Of a DNA stretch of 64,000 nucleotides, positions 1-7,996 are shown in pieces; the first letter of the stretch is position 1, and the number at the start of each line of letters is the position of its first letter. The position numbers and the translations under genes were made by a program. Source of the DNA: G958296245 sp965262055 (GTDB lineage: Bacteria; Chloroflexota; Dehalococcoidia; Lucifugimonadales; G958296245); NCBI GenBank assembly GCA_965262055.1, contig CBDHEI010000001.1, positions 434,001 to 498,000 of the forward strand, in the 5' to 3' direction. Under the pieces are notes generated by a model. That model was not told the origin of the DNA, did not search any database, and saw only the letters and a list, made by a program, of their open reading frames with translations.

Positions 1-428
1 TAGGCGGTGGCGTCCGGGACGGCGTTGTGCATACGGTACTTCGTATGGGGCGGCTCCGGCTGCGGCCCCCTGAGCTCCACGCCAAGCTCCACCATGCGCT
101 CCACGACTGATGGGGCGAGCTCTACCAGCATGCGGGTCAGCTCGAGGTCGTATTCACCGGCGTCGCGGCCCGGCTCTATGAACTTGAGGTAGTCCCGGAA
201 GTGGGCATCGACGGAGTCCTCGATGCCCGCCGCCTTCTGCAGAGCCGTGCCCGCCGCCGACAGGGCGCCGACAGCCATCGCAGTGGAGCCGCCGATCTCC
301 GGCTGGCGCTCCACCAGAAGGACGCTCGCGCCCGTCTCGGCTGCTTCAACGGCGGCCATCAAGCCGGCACCGCCGCCACCAACCACGAGGACATCGTACG
401 CGTCTCTCAGACCGCTCAGCCTGGACAT
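1..428 (-). CDS. FAD-dependent oxidoreductase, fumarate reductase/succinate dehydrogenase flavoprotein-like (partial, N-terminus)
   Basis: Only the first 142 or so residues are present; the gene runs off the left edge. The start is ATG at 426-428, preceded on the minus strand by an AGGAG box about 6 bases away. Residues 11-40 read YDVLVVGGGGAGLMAAVEAAE, a Rossmann dinucleotide-binding loop (GxGxxG), followed by LLVERQPEIGGSTAMA, the segment typical of FAD_binding_2 flavoproteins (fumarate reductase, 3-ketosteroid dehydrogenase and relatives). The substrate cannot be told from this fragment. It is divergent from the threonine-synthase-like gene at 563, with the shared promoter region between them. 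Family assignment is firm; function is open. Confidence 0.85.
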   Translation of the reverse strand, partial: MSRLSGLRDAYDVLVVGGGGAGLMAAVEAAETGASVLLVERQPEIGGSTAMAVGALSAAGTALQKAAGIEDSVDAHFRDYLKFIEPGRDAGEYDLELTRMLVELAPSVVERMVELGVELRGPQPEPPHTKYRMHNAVPDATA

Positions 429-486
429 TGGATCTCCTGGACCGCTACGCGGCCGGCCCATGCTACCACAGCGGTGAGGGAAGTTA

Positions 487-516
487 TCCGCGAATAACGC
501 GAAGGGCACAGAGGGA
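487..516. repeat. Degenerate GAAGGGCAC-type dispersed repeat
   Basis: The stretch contains CGCGAAGGGCACAGAGGGAC. A related stretch lies on the opposite strand at 28542-28572, where the unit CCTTCGTG is repeated. Short CACGAAGGG-type units of this kind occur between genes in many high-GC genomes. The copy here is degraded, so I give it low confidence. Confidence 0.35.
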
Positions 517-538
517 CTGCCCGCGAGGCTCACGGTGC

Positions 539-544
539 TATAAT
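539..544 (+). promoter_or_regulatory. Candidate -10 box of the threonine-synthase-like gene
   Basis: A perfect TATAAT lies 18 bases upstream of the TTG start at 563. No convincing -35 hexamer sits at the usual spacing, so this could be an extended or activator-dependent promoter, or chance. Confidence 0.4.
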
Positions 545-562
545 CGCGGCCCGGAGATAGCT

Positions 563-1663
563 TTGCCCCACTTCGTACTGAGATGCACGAACTGCGATGC
601 CGAGCACGCTGCCACCATGCGTACGCTTACCTGCCCGGCGTGCGACTCTCCTCTACGGGTCAGCTATCTCGATGCGGAAGGGTCCGGGTCGCCGATGCCG
701 GTGCCGCTGCACAGGCCGTCCGAGGCCCTGACGCTGGGCGAGGGGAATACGCCCATCGTGGCAATGCCGTCCGTCGGCGGGGCCGCCGGGGTGGAGCGGC
801 TGTACGGCAAGCTGGAGTTCGCCAGCCCGACGGGGTCATTCAAGGACCGGGGAGCGGCCATGATGATGTCGGCTGCGGTCGAGCACGGCGTGACGGAGGT
901 GGTCGAAGACTCGTCGGGCAACGCTGGCGCGGCGGTGTCTGCCTACGCCGCCCATGCCGGCATCTCTGCCCACATATTCGCGCCGGCCTCCGCGCCCTCG
1001 GCAAAGCTGGGCCAGATCTCGGTGTACGGCGCAACGCTGCACACGATAGAGGGGCCGCGCGAGGCAACCACCGCAGCCGCCATGCGCTTCGCCGAGAGCC
1101 GCGGCATGGTCTACGCCTCGCACGCGCTGAGCCCTTTCTTTATCGAGGGCATGAAGGGCTTTGCCTACGAGGTGTGCGAGCAGTTATCCCCCAAGATGCC
1201 CGACCACGTCGTGTTACCCGTCGGCAACGGGTCGCTGCTGATTGGCGCCTACATGGGGTTCTCGGAGCTGGCCGCGCGGGGCAGCCTGTCCCGGATACCA
1301 GCGCTCCACGCTGTGCAGTCCGAGGCGGTGTCGCCCGTGGTGGCGGCCTTCCACGGCCGACCGTGGAGCAAGGCCGAGGGGGCCCAGACCGTCGCCGGGG
1401 GCATATCGGTCGCCGAGCCGCCACAGCTACACCGGATGGTGCAGGCGCTCCGCGCCTCAGGAGGCAGCGCCGTCGCCGTCAAGGACGACGAGATCCTGAG
1501 ATGGCAGCGGCTCCTCGCCGAGAGCGAGGGCATCTTCGCCGAGTCCTCCGCGGCGGCGGCGCTTGCGGGGCTCGAAACGCTCGTAGCGCAAGGGGCGATC
1601 AGTCACGGCGACACGGTGCTGTGGCCGGTTACTGGCTTCGGGCTCAAGGAGAGCCCGGGGTAG
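563..1663 (+). CDS. thrC: Threonine synthase-like PLP-dependent enzyme
   Basis: This 366-residue protein is a fold-type II PLP enzyme of the threonine synthase family, which converts O-phosphohomoserine to threonine plus phosphate. An N-terminal zinc-ribbon-like pair (CTNC at about residues 8-11 and CPAC near 26-29) is followed by the PLP-lysine motif SFKDRGA at about 92-98, the asparagine loop SSGNAG, and a glycine-rich phosphate-binding loop near PVGNGS. An open frame extends back to 428, but I chose TTG at 563 because GGAG lies 7 bases before it and the protein then begins PHFVLRCTNC, as family members do. Related lyases (cysteate or diaminopropionate type) share these motifs, so the exact substrate is inferred. 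Confidence 0.8.
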   Translation: MPHFVLRCTNCDAEHAATMRTLTCPACDSPLRVSYLDAEGSGSPMPVPLHRPSEALTLGEGNTPIVAMPSVGGAAGVERLYGKLEFASPTGSFKDRGAAMMMSAAVEHGVTEVVEDSSGNAGAAVSAYAAHAGISAHIFAPASAPSAKLGQISVYGATLHTIEGPREATTAAAMRFAESRGMVYASHALSPFFIEGMKGFAYEVCEQLSPKMPDHVVLPVGNGSLLIGAYMGFSELAARGSLSRIPALHAVQSEAVSPVVAAFHGRPWSKAEGAQTVAGGISVAEPPQLHRMVQALRASGGSAVAVKDDEILRWQRLLAESEGIFAESSAAAALAGLETLVAQGAISHGDTVLWPVTGFGLKESPG

Positions 1664-1688
1664 AGCCCCCCGACCGGCTCTACCCCGG
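1655..1688. terminator. GC-rich hairpin between convergent genes
   Basis: A perfect 13-bp inverted repeat (CCGGGGTAGAGCC at 1655-1667, GGCTCTACCCCGG at 676-688 of the same kilobase) with an 8-base loop overlaps the stop codon of the threonine-synthase-like gene and lies before the end of the convergent permease gene. There is no T-run, so it is likely a stabilising or bidirectional terminator hairpin rather than a classical intrinsic terminator. Confidence 0.6.
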
Positions 1689-1742
1689 CTGCCTTCAGGG
1701 TCCTGGATGCAGCACCGCTGCGGGCCAGCGGCTAACCACCTG

Positions 1743-3011
1743 CTACTCGGTCCTCAAGGCCTCTATCGGGCGAAGCCGCGAGGCGCGGCTCGCGGGGTAT
1801 ATCCCGAAGAAGAGGCCGACGGCCGCCGAGACCGCGACGGCGAGGGTCGCTATGTCTCCGCTGACGACGGTCTGTAACGTCGCCCCCTCTCCCAAGCTCA
1901 CGCCGCTCACCAACGCGGAGACACCCATGCCCAGAAGTATCCCCAGGACGCCGCCGCTCACCGTAAGTAGGACCGCTTCAAAGACGAACTGGAGAAGGAT
2001 GTCGCGCCGCTTGGCGCCCATGGCCTTGCGGATACCTATCTCACGCGTCCTCTCCACCACCGACACCAGCATGATGTTCATGATGCCGATGCCTCCTACC
2101 AGCAGCGAGACGCCTGCTATGGCGCCCAAGAAGACGACGAACGCGTCGACCGCCCCGGCCAGTGCCTCAATCGCTTCCCGCTGGCTTGTTATCGTAAAGT
2201 CGTCGTCCTCTGTGATGCGGTGGCGCAGTCGGAGCACGGTCCTGATTTCGTTGAACGCCGCGTCCACGACATCGCTACTCGCGGCCTGCACGTAAATCTG
2301 CTCTACGACGACCCCATGTCCACTCCTTCTATCGAGCCGATAGTAGGCGGTGGTCACGGGCACCATCACCTGGCGGTCGAACCAATCCAAGAATCCGTAG
2401 AAGGAGCCATCCTGACTCTGGCCCTCTCTCTGCAGCACGCCGATCACCGTGAAACGGCGGGCGTTGATCCTTACAGGCTGTCCTACGGGATCTCGGAGGC
2501 CGAACAGGATCTCGGCGAGTGCCGACCCCAACACGACGACCTCGTCCTTGTTGGCGACGTGTGTGGATGCGATGAATATACCCGATAGCATCGAAAGGTC
2601 TCTAACCTGTAAGTAATCCGAGGTGACACCGAGAATCTCTACACTCGCTCTATTCCCTCTGGCCGCGATCTGGCCGCCGGTCCGCATCTGGGCCGCCACG
2701 GCCTTGACCGACGGCGTCAGCTCCGGGTCCGACAGCGCCTCGGCGTCCGCAAGGGTCAACGGCCGGGCGATCCTAAACGAGGATTCTCCGCTCACGTCTC
2801 GAAAGGGCGAGCCGCCGAAACTTACGAGAAGCAGGTTGGTCCCCAAAGACTCGATGCTCGACGTAATCTCCGCCTGTATGCCGCGGCCGATCGACATCAG
2901 GGTGACTACGGAAGCTACGCCTATGACGATGCCCAAGAGCGCGAGCGCCGCTCGCAGACGGTTGACGCCCAGGGAGCTAATTGCTGTTCTCAAGATGGCC
3001 GGGACGTTCAA
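1743..3011 (-). CDS. MacB/YknZ-type ABC transporter permease (FtsX fold)
   Basis: This 422-residue membrane protein has the layout of MacB-like permeases without a fused ATPase. There is one transmembrane helix near residues 20-45 (LALLGIVIGVASVVTLMSIG), a large extracytoplasmic MacB_PCD domain at about 50-280, then three helices of the FtsX domain at about 285-415. The loop NIMLVSVVERTREIGIRKAMGA is the classic FtsX coupling segment. It ends an export operon: adaptor (6996-3751), ATPase (3714-3022) and this gene, only 10 bases after the ATPase. The assembly should act as a mechanotransmission-type exporter of peptides, lipids or antibiotics; the substrate is unknown. Confidence 0.9.
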   Translation of the reverse strand: MNVPAILRTAISSLGVNRLRAALALLGIVIGVASVVTLMSIGRGIQAEITSSIESLGTNLLLVSFGGSPFRDVSGESSFRIARPLTLADAEALSDPELTPSVKAVAAQMRTGGQIAARGNRASVEILGVTSDYLQVRDLSMLSGIFIASTHVANKDEVVVLGSALAEILFGLRDPVGQPVRINARRFTVIGVLQREGQSQDGSFYGFLDWFDRQVMVPVTTAYYRLDRRSGHGVVVEQIYVQAASSDVVDAAFNEIRTVLRLRHRITEDDDFTITSQREAIEALAGAVDAFVVFLGAIAGVSLLVGGIGIMNIMLVSVVERTREIGIRKAMGAKRRDILLQFVFEAVLLTVSGGVLGILLGMGVSALVSGVSLGEGATLQTVVSGDIATLAVAVSAAVGLFFGIYPASRASRLRPIEALRTE

Positions 3012-3021
3012 CTCAGCTCTC

Positions 3022-3714
3022 CTACCGTGTCAAACTGTCGTCCGCCACGCGCCCATCTTCCATAGAGACGACGCGCTGAGAGAGTCGGGCCATATCGGGG
3101 TCGTGAGTGACGAACACCACTGTTAGCCCGTCGTCGTGATTGAGCCGTGCGATGATGCTCATGATCTCCATGCCGGTCGCTCTATCGAGGTTTCCGGTCG
3201 GCTCATCGGCCAGCAGAATGGCCGGCTCCTTGACCAACGCCCTGGCGATGCCGACACGCTGCTGCTCTCCACCGGAGAGCTCGGCCGGCCGGTGGCTGGC
3301 ACGGTCCCCCAGCCCCACCCTCTCCAGCGCCGCCGTGCTTCGCTCCTTACCGCCGCCTCCGTACATCAGCGGAAGCGCGACATTGGCGATGGCCGTCAGT
3401 CTCGGCAGGAGGCTGTATGTCTGGAAGACGAACCCCACTTTCCGGCTACGAATCTCCGCCAGGTGGTCGTCGCTCATGCCAACGACGTCCTCGTCCTCCA
3501 GGATGTATCTGCCCGATGTTGGGACGTCCAGGCAGCCTATGATGTTCATGAGCGTCGATTTCCCCGAGCCCGAGCGTCCCACGATAGCCACCATCTCTCC
3601 CTTGCGTATGGACAGGCTGACGCCTTGGAGGGCCCGGACCTCCACTTGGCCAAGCCCGTACACTTTGGTCACGTCGACCAGTTCGATAAGAGGGCGATCC
3701 TGGGGCGTCTTCAT
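3022..3714 (-). CDS. MacB/LolD-type ABC transporter ATP-binding protein
   Basis: A 230-residue ATPase with all ABC motifs: Walker A GRSGSGKST near residue 45, Q-loop in FVFQTYSLLPRLTA, signature LSGGEQQR, Walker B ILLADEPTGNLD, and the switch histidine in FVTHD. It is of normal length for the MacB/LolD/YknY family, and the VTKVYGLGQVEVRALQGVSL opening is typical. It sits 36 bases after the adaptor gene and 10 before the permease, so it powers that exporter. Confidence 0.95.
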   Translation of the reverse strand: MKTPQDRPLIELVDVTKVYGLGQVEVRALQGVSLSIRKGEMVAIVGRSGSGKSTLMNIIGCLDVPTSGRYILEDEDVVGMSDDHLAEIRSRKVGFVFQTYSLLPRLTAIANVALPLMYGGGGKERSTAALERVGLGDRASHRPAELSGGEQQRVGIARALVKEPAILLADEPTGNLDRATGMEIMSIIARLNHDDGLTVVFVTHDPDMARLSQRVVSMEDGRVADDSLTR

Positions 3715-3750
3715 AGTCGCGCCGACAGCTTGGGGGCAGACGGCCCCCCG

Positions 3751-6700
3751 CTACTGGAAGTCATACGGGTTGCCCGGCCTTGGCGGCCGCACCTCCGTCA
3801 CAACCATTTCTCCCTCCGTCAGCCCCTCCGTGACGACCGTCCAGAAGTCATCGCTGATACCGAGCACAACGGGTCGGTCCTCAGGTCCATTCTCGCCCTG
3901 CACCCTAACGGTCGGGCTGTCGAAGCCGCCGCGCAGCGCCTGTACGGGTATAAGCAAAGCGTCCTTTTCTTCCCTGATTACCACCTTGGCCAAGGCGCTC
4001 AGTCCCTCCGGCAGCTCGAGTTCGTCCGGCGTCGTGACCCTGACACTGATCGCGTACGTGACGGTACTCTGCGACGGCCCTGCGAACGGGGCGAAGCCCC
4101 CGCCTCCCGTTTCCCGCGACCCGGCGGTCGCGCCGATTCTTGAAACCTCTCCCTGTAATGCCTGGTCCGGCAGAGCATCCAGCGTTACGACGGCGGAGGT
4201 ACCCTCGTGAACGGACAGGACGTCTATCTCGTCGATGAAGCCGTCGATCTCTATCGTAGACGTGTCGACAAGCACGAGGGCGGTCGCGTCCTGATCGATC
4301 TTCTGACCCGACTTGATCTCGACCTCCTCTACCAAGCCCGGCCAGGGGGCTTTCAACGTTGCGGACTCCACGGCATCTAATGCAGAGTCCAGGGCAGCAC
4401 TGGCCGCCGGAACGTCCGCTTGGAGCAGCTCTATCTGAAGCTCGTCAAGCCTCTCTAGCCCCTCTAGCGCCGCCTCCGCATCCGCAAGGCTCGCCACCGC
4501 GAGATCGACGGCCGCCTCTCTGGCGGCCATCTCCAGTGGGTCCGTGTCGCCGACGAGCTTCTGCAAGTCTCTCTGAGCCTGCTCGAGGCCGGTCTGCGCA
4601 ACTGCGACCTTCCGGTCCAAGGCCTCGAGATCGGCGGCGTTTGGCTCCCCAGTCAGCGCCTGCAGGTCTGCCTCGGCCCTCTTCAGACCGGCCTGCGCTA
4701 CCTCGACCCTTTGCTCCAGTACCTCCAGCTCGACGGCATCGGCTTCGCCCAAGAGGCCGCTGAGCTTGTCTTCAGCCGCCAGCATCTCAGCCTCGGCCAG
4801 CGCCACCTGCCGCTCCAATACCTCCAGCTCGACGGCATCCGCCTCACCCAAGAGGCCGCTGAGCTTGTCTTCAGCCGCCAGCATCTCAGCCTCGGCCAGC
4901 GCCACCTGCCGCTCCAATACCTCTAGCTGGACGGCATCGACTTCACCCAAAAGACCACTGAGTTTGTCCGCGGCCACCTGCAGCTCAGCCTCGGCCAGCG
5001 CCACCTGCCGCTCCAATACCTCTAGTTCGACCGGGTCGGCGTCAGCGGTAAGAACGGCCAAGTCTTCCCTCGCCTGGGTGAGCGCAACCAAGGTCAGGTC
5101 GACCTCCTGCCTCTTGACTTCCAAGGCCGCCGGGTCAGGGCCGCCCTCTAATGCCTCCAGGTCCGCCTCAGCCTCGCCTAACTTGGCCTCGGCTAGGGCC
5201 ACAGCAGTCCTCTGGTTTCTGACTTCGAGAGGGGTTGGGAGGACACTCAACTCATCCAGGGCTTTCCGCCGCTCGGCTAGCAGGTCCTCTGAGTCGGCCA
5301 AGACCTTCTCGGCAAGACCAACCGCCTTGGTACGCTGCAAGCTGATGTCTTCCACACCGTCCCGAGCTTCCTGAAGCGCCTGATACGCGTCGTCCATCTC
5401 TCCGCCGATGCACAGCGCGGCGAAGGAAGTCGTGTCGTTATCGCAGGAAATCACCAAGGTGCCGGGGAACAAGACGAGCCAAGCGTATACGATGATCTCA
5501 TCCCAGGGTGTAGACGGGTCGTCACGAGGCGCCACGTTGCGTGAGAATCCACTCGTCTTGTCGTCGAACACTACGTCCAGGTCGACACCCAGGGAATCCA
5601 AGACAATATCGGGAGAAGAGTCGGCGCTTGGCTCGACCTCGATACCGAGCCACCGCCGGAACACATTTGCGTACGCGCGCTGCGCCGCGTCCAGACTGGA
5701 AGAAACCGTATCCACCTTGTCGTTCCAGTCGCGTCTGACCGCCGCCAGGTCTGCTCCAGCCGTCGCCAAGGCGGACTCTGCCGATTCGACCATCTTCCGA
5801 GCGGAGGCCATCTCGTCCTCAGACGCGCCACTCAGGAGGTCTTCCAGGACCTGCCGGGCGCCCTGGAGCGAGACCTGTGCGGCGGCGATCGCAGACTCGC
5901 CTTCGGCCAAGGATATTACCGGTGGGTTCTGCAGTCTTTCGAGCGCATGTAGCGCAGCTTCATGAGCCGCCTTGGCGTCGGCGACCGCGGCGCGCGCCTC
6001 AACTGTCTCAAGGGCCGAGGGTCCACCTAGCAGGCGATCGCGCTCCCGCTCCGCAGACTTTAGGGCCATGCTGGCCTTGGCCACCGTTGAGTGCGCCTCA
6101 GCCATCTCAAGCACCGAGGGCCCACCCAGCAGGCGGCCGCGCTCCTGTTCCGCAGACTCTAGGGCCATACTGGCCTTGGCCACCGTTGAGTGCGCCTCAG
6201 CCATCTCGAGGGCCGAAGGCCCACCTAAGTGGCGGTCGCGCGCCTCTCGCGCAGACCTGACGACTGCCCGCGCATCAGCAACCTCGGCTTGCGATTCGGC
6301 CAACTCAAGAGCAGTCGCCCCCACCAACAGCCTGTGGCGCGCCGCCAGTGCCGACTGCAGACCCGCCTGCGCGTCCGCGACCGCGAGACGTGCTTTAGCT
6401 AGGTCAGCGTCGGACGATGTTACCAACCCGTCTCGGGCCTCGCGAGCCGACGCTAGGGCTACCTGTGCATCAGCGACCGCAGAGTGGGCCCGGGCAAGTT
6501 CCTGAGGGGACGGCGACTTCAGAGACTCCAGCGACTGTTGGGCTGTACGCAGCGATATGCGCGCGTCGGCGACATCGGAGACCGCCTTAGCGACGCTTAG
6601 GTTCGAGGGCGGGGATCTTGCGGCTTCCAGCGCCTCCTCCGCCCCCCGAAGATCGATCCTAGCTCGTACGACGTCCCTCTCCAGGGATGCAATCGTCTCG

Positions 6701-6996
6701 GGGTTGAGCCTTGCCAAGAGTTGTCCGGTTCCTACACGTTGGCCTGTCTCGACGAGTACCTCGCCGACAACGCCTTGACTTCCGAAGCTAAGCGTCTCCC
6801 TACTTGAGTACTTGAGCGTGCCGTTGATAGAGACGGCGTCGACAAGGCCTCCACGCCTGACCGGGATAAGCTGTGTGCCCTCCTCGGACACACTGTCTCC
6901 CGGACCAGTGGCCCAGGTGTAGGCGAAGTAGGCGCCGGCGAGAGCGACCCCCACTACGATGAGGACGACTATTGGCCGCCTCTTGAGTGCTCTCAT
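3751..6996 (-). CDS. Giant MacA/YknX-like membrane fusion protein with 33-residue hairpin repeats
   Basis: This 1081-residue periplasmic-adaptor-like protein is nearly three times the usual 370-400. Residues 9-27 form a membrane anchor; about 70-96 and 882-905 are the two lipoyl half-motifs; about 908-1005 the beta-barrel; about 1010-1075 the membrane-proximal domain. The long insert is an alpha-helical hairpin: an ascending arm (about 93-422) and a descending arm (588-851), each an uninterrupted series of 33-residue units (ten and eight by my count), with a roughly 100-residue non-repetitive cap (about 446-545, two cysteines) at the tip. Units in arm 1 begin GGPSALEMAEA; units in arm 2 read DAVELEVLERQ then KLSGLLGEA. 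It is the first gene of the exporter operon, lying 24 bases after the VOC gene. Confidence 0.88.
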   Translation of the reverse strand: MRALKRRPIVVLIVVGVALAGAYFAYTWATGPGDSVSEEGTQLIPVRRGGLVDAVSINGTLKYSSRETLSFGSQGVVGEVLVETGQRVGTGQLLARLNPETIASLERDVVRARIDLRGAEEALEAARSPPSNLSVAKAVSDVADARISLRTAQQSLESLKSPSPQELARAHSAVADAQVALASAREARDGLVTSSDADLAKARLAVADAQAGLQSALAARHRLLVGATALELAESQAEVADARAVVRSAREARDRHLGGPSALEMAEAHSTVAKASMALESAEQERGRLLGGPSVLEMAEAHSTVAKASMALKSAERERDRLLGGPSALETVEARAAVADAKAAHEAALHALERLQNPPVISLAEGESAIAAAQVSLQGARQVLEDLLSGASEDEMASARKMVESAESALATAGADLAAVRRDWNDKVDTVSSSLDAAQRAYANVFRRWLGIEVEPSADSSPDIVLDSLGVDLDVVFDDKTSGFSRNVAPRDDPSTPWDEIIVYAWLVLFPGTLVISCDNDTTSFAALCIGGEMDDAYQALQEARDGVEDISLQRTKAVGLAEKVLADSEDLLAERRKALDELSVLPTPLEVRNQRTAVALAEAKLGEAEADLEALEGGPDPAALEVKRQEVDLTLVALTQAREDLAVLTADADPVELEVLERQVALAEAELQVAADKLSGLLGEVDAVQLEVLERQVALAEAEMLAAEDKLSGLLGEADAVELEVLERQVALAEAEMLAAEDKLSGLLGEADAVELEVLEQRVEVAQAGLKRAEADLQALTGEPNAADLEALDRKVAVAQTGLEQAQRDLQKLVGDTDPLEMAAREAAVDLAVASLADAEAALEGLERLDELQIELLQADVPAASAALDSALDAVESATLKAPWPGLVEEVEIKSGQKIDQDATALVLVDTSTIEIDGFIDEIDVLSVHEGTSAVVTLDALPDQALQGEVSRIGATAGSRETGGGGFAPFAGPSQSTVTYAISVRVTTPDELELPEGLSALAKVVIREEKDALLIPVQALRGGFDSPTVRVQGENGPEDRPVVLGISDDFWTVVTEGLTEGEMVVTEVRPPRPGNPYDFQ
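4723..5037. repeat. 99-bp tandem repeat inside the adaptor gene
   Basis: Near-identical 99-bp units start at 4723, 4822, 4921 and 5020, encoding 33-residue steps of the descending helical arm. The first two are almost identical in DNA; the next two diverge, and further units are recognisable only at protein level, which suggests recent unit duplication by unequal exchange. Confidence 0.9.
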
Positions 6997-7020
6997 CGCC
7001 CCGCCAAACTCTCGGCGTAT

Positions 7021-7449
7021 CTATAGGTTCTCGACCAGCTCTACCCAGTTGCCCTCGGGGTCCTGGAGGTAGCACCGCCACTGGCCGGGGGCGACCTCCT
7101 GCGGAGGGTTCAGCTCCTTGGCGCCCCGCGACATGAGGAGATCGAAAGTCCCCTGTATGTCCTCGCACGTGAAGGCCACGTGGCTGGCGCCTAGGACGTT
7201 GCGCTCCTCCGTGGGGCGATCGGACGGCGGGGGATTGATGTACTGGATAAGCTCCAAGGTGGGGCCGTCTCCGGGCGTCATGTGGGCACCCTTGAAGTGT
7301 ATTTCGTCATAGCCGAGCAGCTTGGATGGCGCCTCACCGGTCCGCTCCATCCTGGTCTTGACCTCCAGGCTGACTACGTCTCGATAGAAGGCAATCGCCT
7401 TGTCCAGGTCCTGAACGATAAGGCCGGCGTGGTTGATTCCGGTGATCAT
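7021..7449 (-). CDS. VOC family (glyoxalase/bleomycin resistance-like) protein
   Basis: A single vicinal-oxygen-chelate unit of 142 residues with the paired beta-alpha-beta-beta-beta modules. The candidate metal ligands stand where expected: His7 (INHAGL), a glutamate in TLELIQY, His in SHVAFTC, and a glutamate in the C-terminal WVELVENL. It resembles lactoylglutathione lyase, methylmalonyl-CoA epimerase and dioxygenase members, which cannot be separated by eye. AAGGGAGAG stands directly upstream of the ATG. It lies between the RpiB-like gene and the exporter adaptor in one minus-strand run. Confidence 0.85.
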   Translation of the reverse strand: MITGINHAGLIVQDLDKAIAFYRDVVSLEVKTRMERTGEAPSKLLGYDEIHFKGAHMTPGDGPTLELIQYINPPPSDRPTEERNVLGASHVAFTCEDIQGTFDLLMSRGAKELNPPQEVAPGQWRCYLQDPEGNWVELVENL

Positions 7450-7502
7450 CTCTCTCCCTTTCCTTGGTGTCGGAGTAGTCTAGTTCAGACGTGTTTGACT
7501 GG

Positions 7503-7955
7503 CTAGCCGGGCCAGGCGGATTCCAGGGCCAGAACTTTGCCCAGCCTACGCTCATGCCGGGCCTCCCCGGAGAAGGTAGCGTTCATGAAGGCGGCGACCA
7601 CCTCTTTGGCAAGCTCTTCTCCAACGATGCGGGCGCCGAGGCACAGTACGTTCATATCGTCGTGCTCCACGCCCTGGCGCGCCGAGTAGGTGTCGTGGCA
7701 GACGCTGGCGCGGACTCCCTTGACCTTGTTGGCGGCTATGCACGCGCCCACGCCGCTGCCGCAGACGATGACGCCCCGACCCGACGACGCGGCTACCCGC
7801 TGGGCCACCGCGCCGGCGAAGTCCGGGTAGTCGTCTTGCGCGTCGTAGGTGTGGGCCCCTAGGTCGACCACGTCGTGGCCAAGCTCCCGGAGCTGGCCCG
7901 CAAGCATCGACTTGAGCTCAAACCCACCGTGGTCTGCGCCTAACGCTACCTGCAT
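7503..7955 (-). CDS. rpiB: Ribose-5-phosphate isomerase B / LacAB family sugar-phosphate isomerase
   Basis: This 150-residue protein matches RpiB throughout: GADHGGFELK at the N-terminus (phosphate contact), catalytic-cysteine loop VCGSGVG, an anion-hole stretch ANKVKGVRA, the HDTYSA segment, and EHDDMNVLCLGAR, the family's C-terminal signature (usually EHNDANVLCLG). RpiB interconverts ribose-5-phosphate and ribulose-5-phosphate; some relatives work on allose-6-phosphate or galactose-6-phosphate. The start was moved to ATG at 7955 because GAGGTGG precedes it at good spacing. Its place among oxidoreductases suggests sugar catabolism rather than the housekeeping pentose shunt. Confidence 0.88.
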   Translation of the reverse strand: MQVALGADHGGFELKSMLAGQLRELGHDVVDLGAHTYDAQDDYPDFAGAVAQRVAASSGRGVIVCGSGVGACIAANKVKGVRASVCHDTYSARQGVEHDDMNVLCLGARIVGEELAKEVVAAFMNATFSGEARHERRLGKVLALESAWPG

Positions 7956-7996
7956 ACTTTCCACCTCTTGCTGCTACCCAAGAGGATAGCACCCGC

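Noticed and set aside
4723..5037. CRISPR-like array
   Set aside because: The 99-bp units are contiguous coding repeats without spacers.
4359..6505. Plus-strand open frames opposite the adaptor repeats
   Set aside because: They arise from the repeated codons on the other strand and show only Ser/Ala/Arg-rich repeats.
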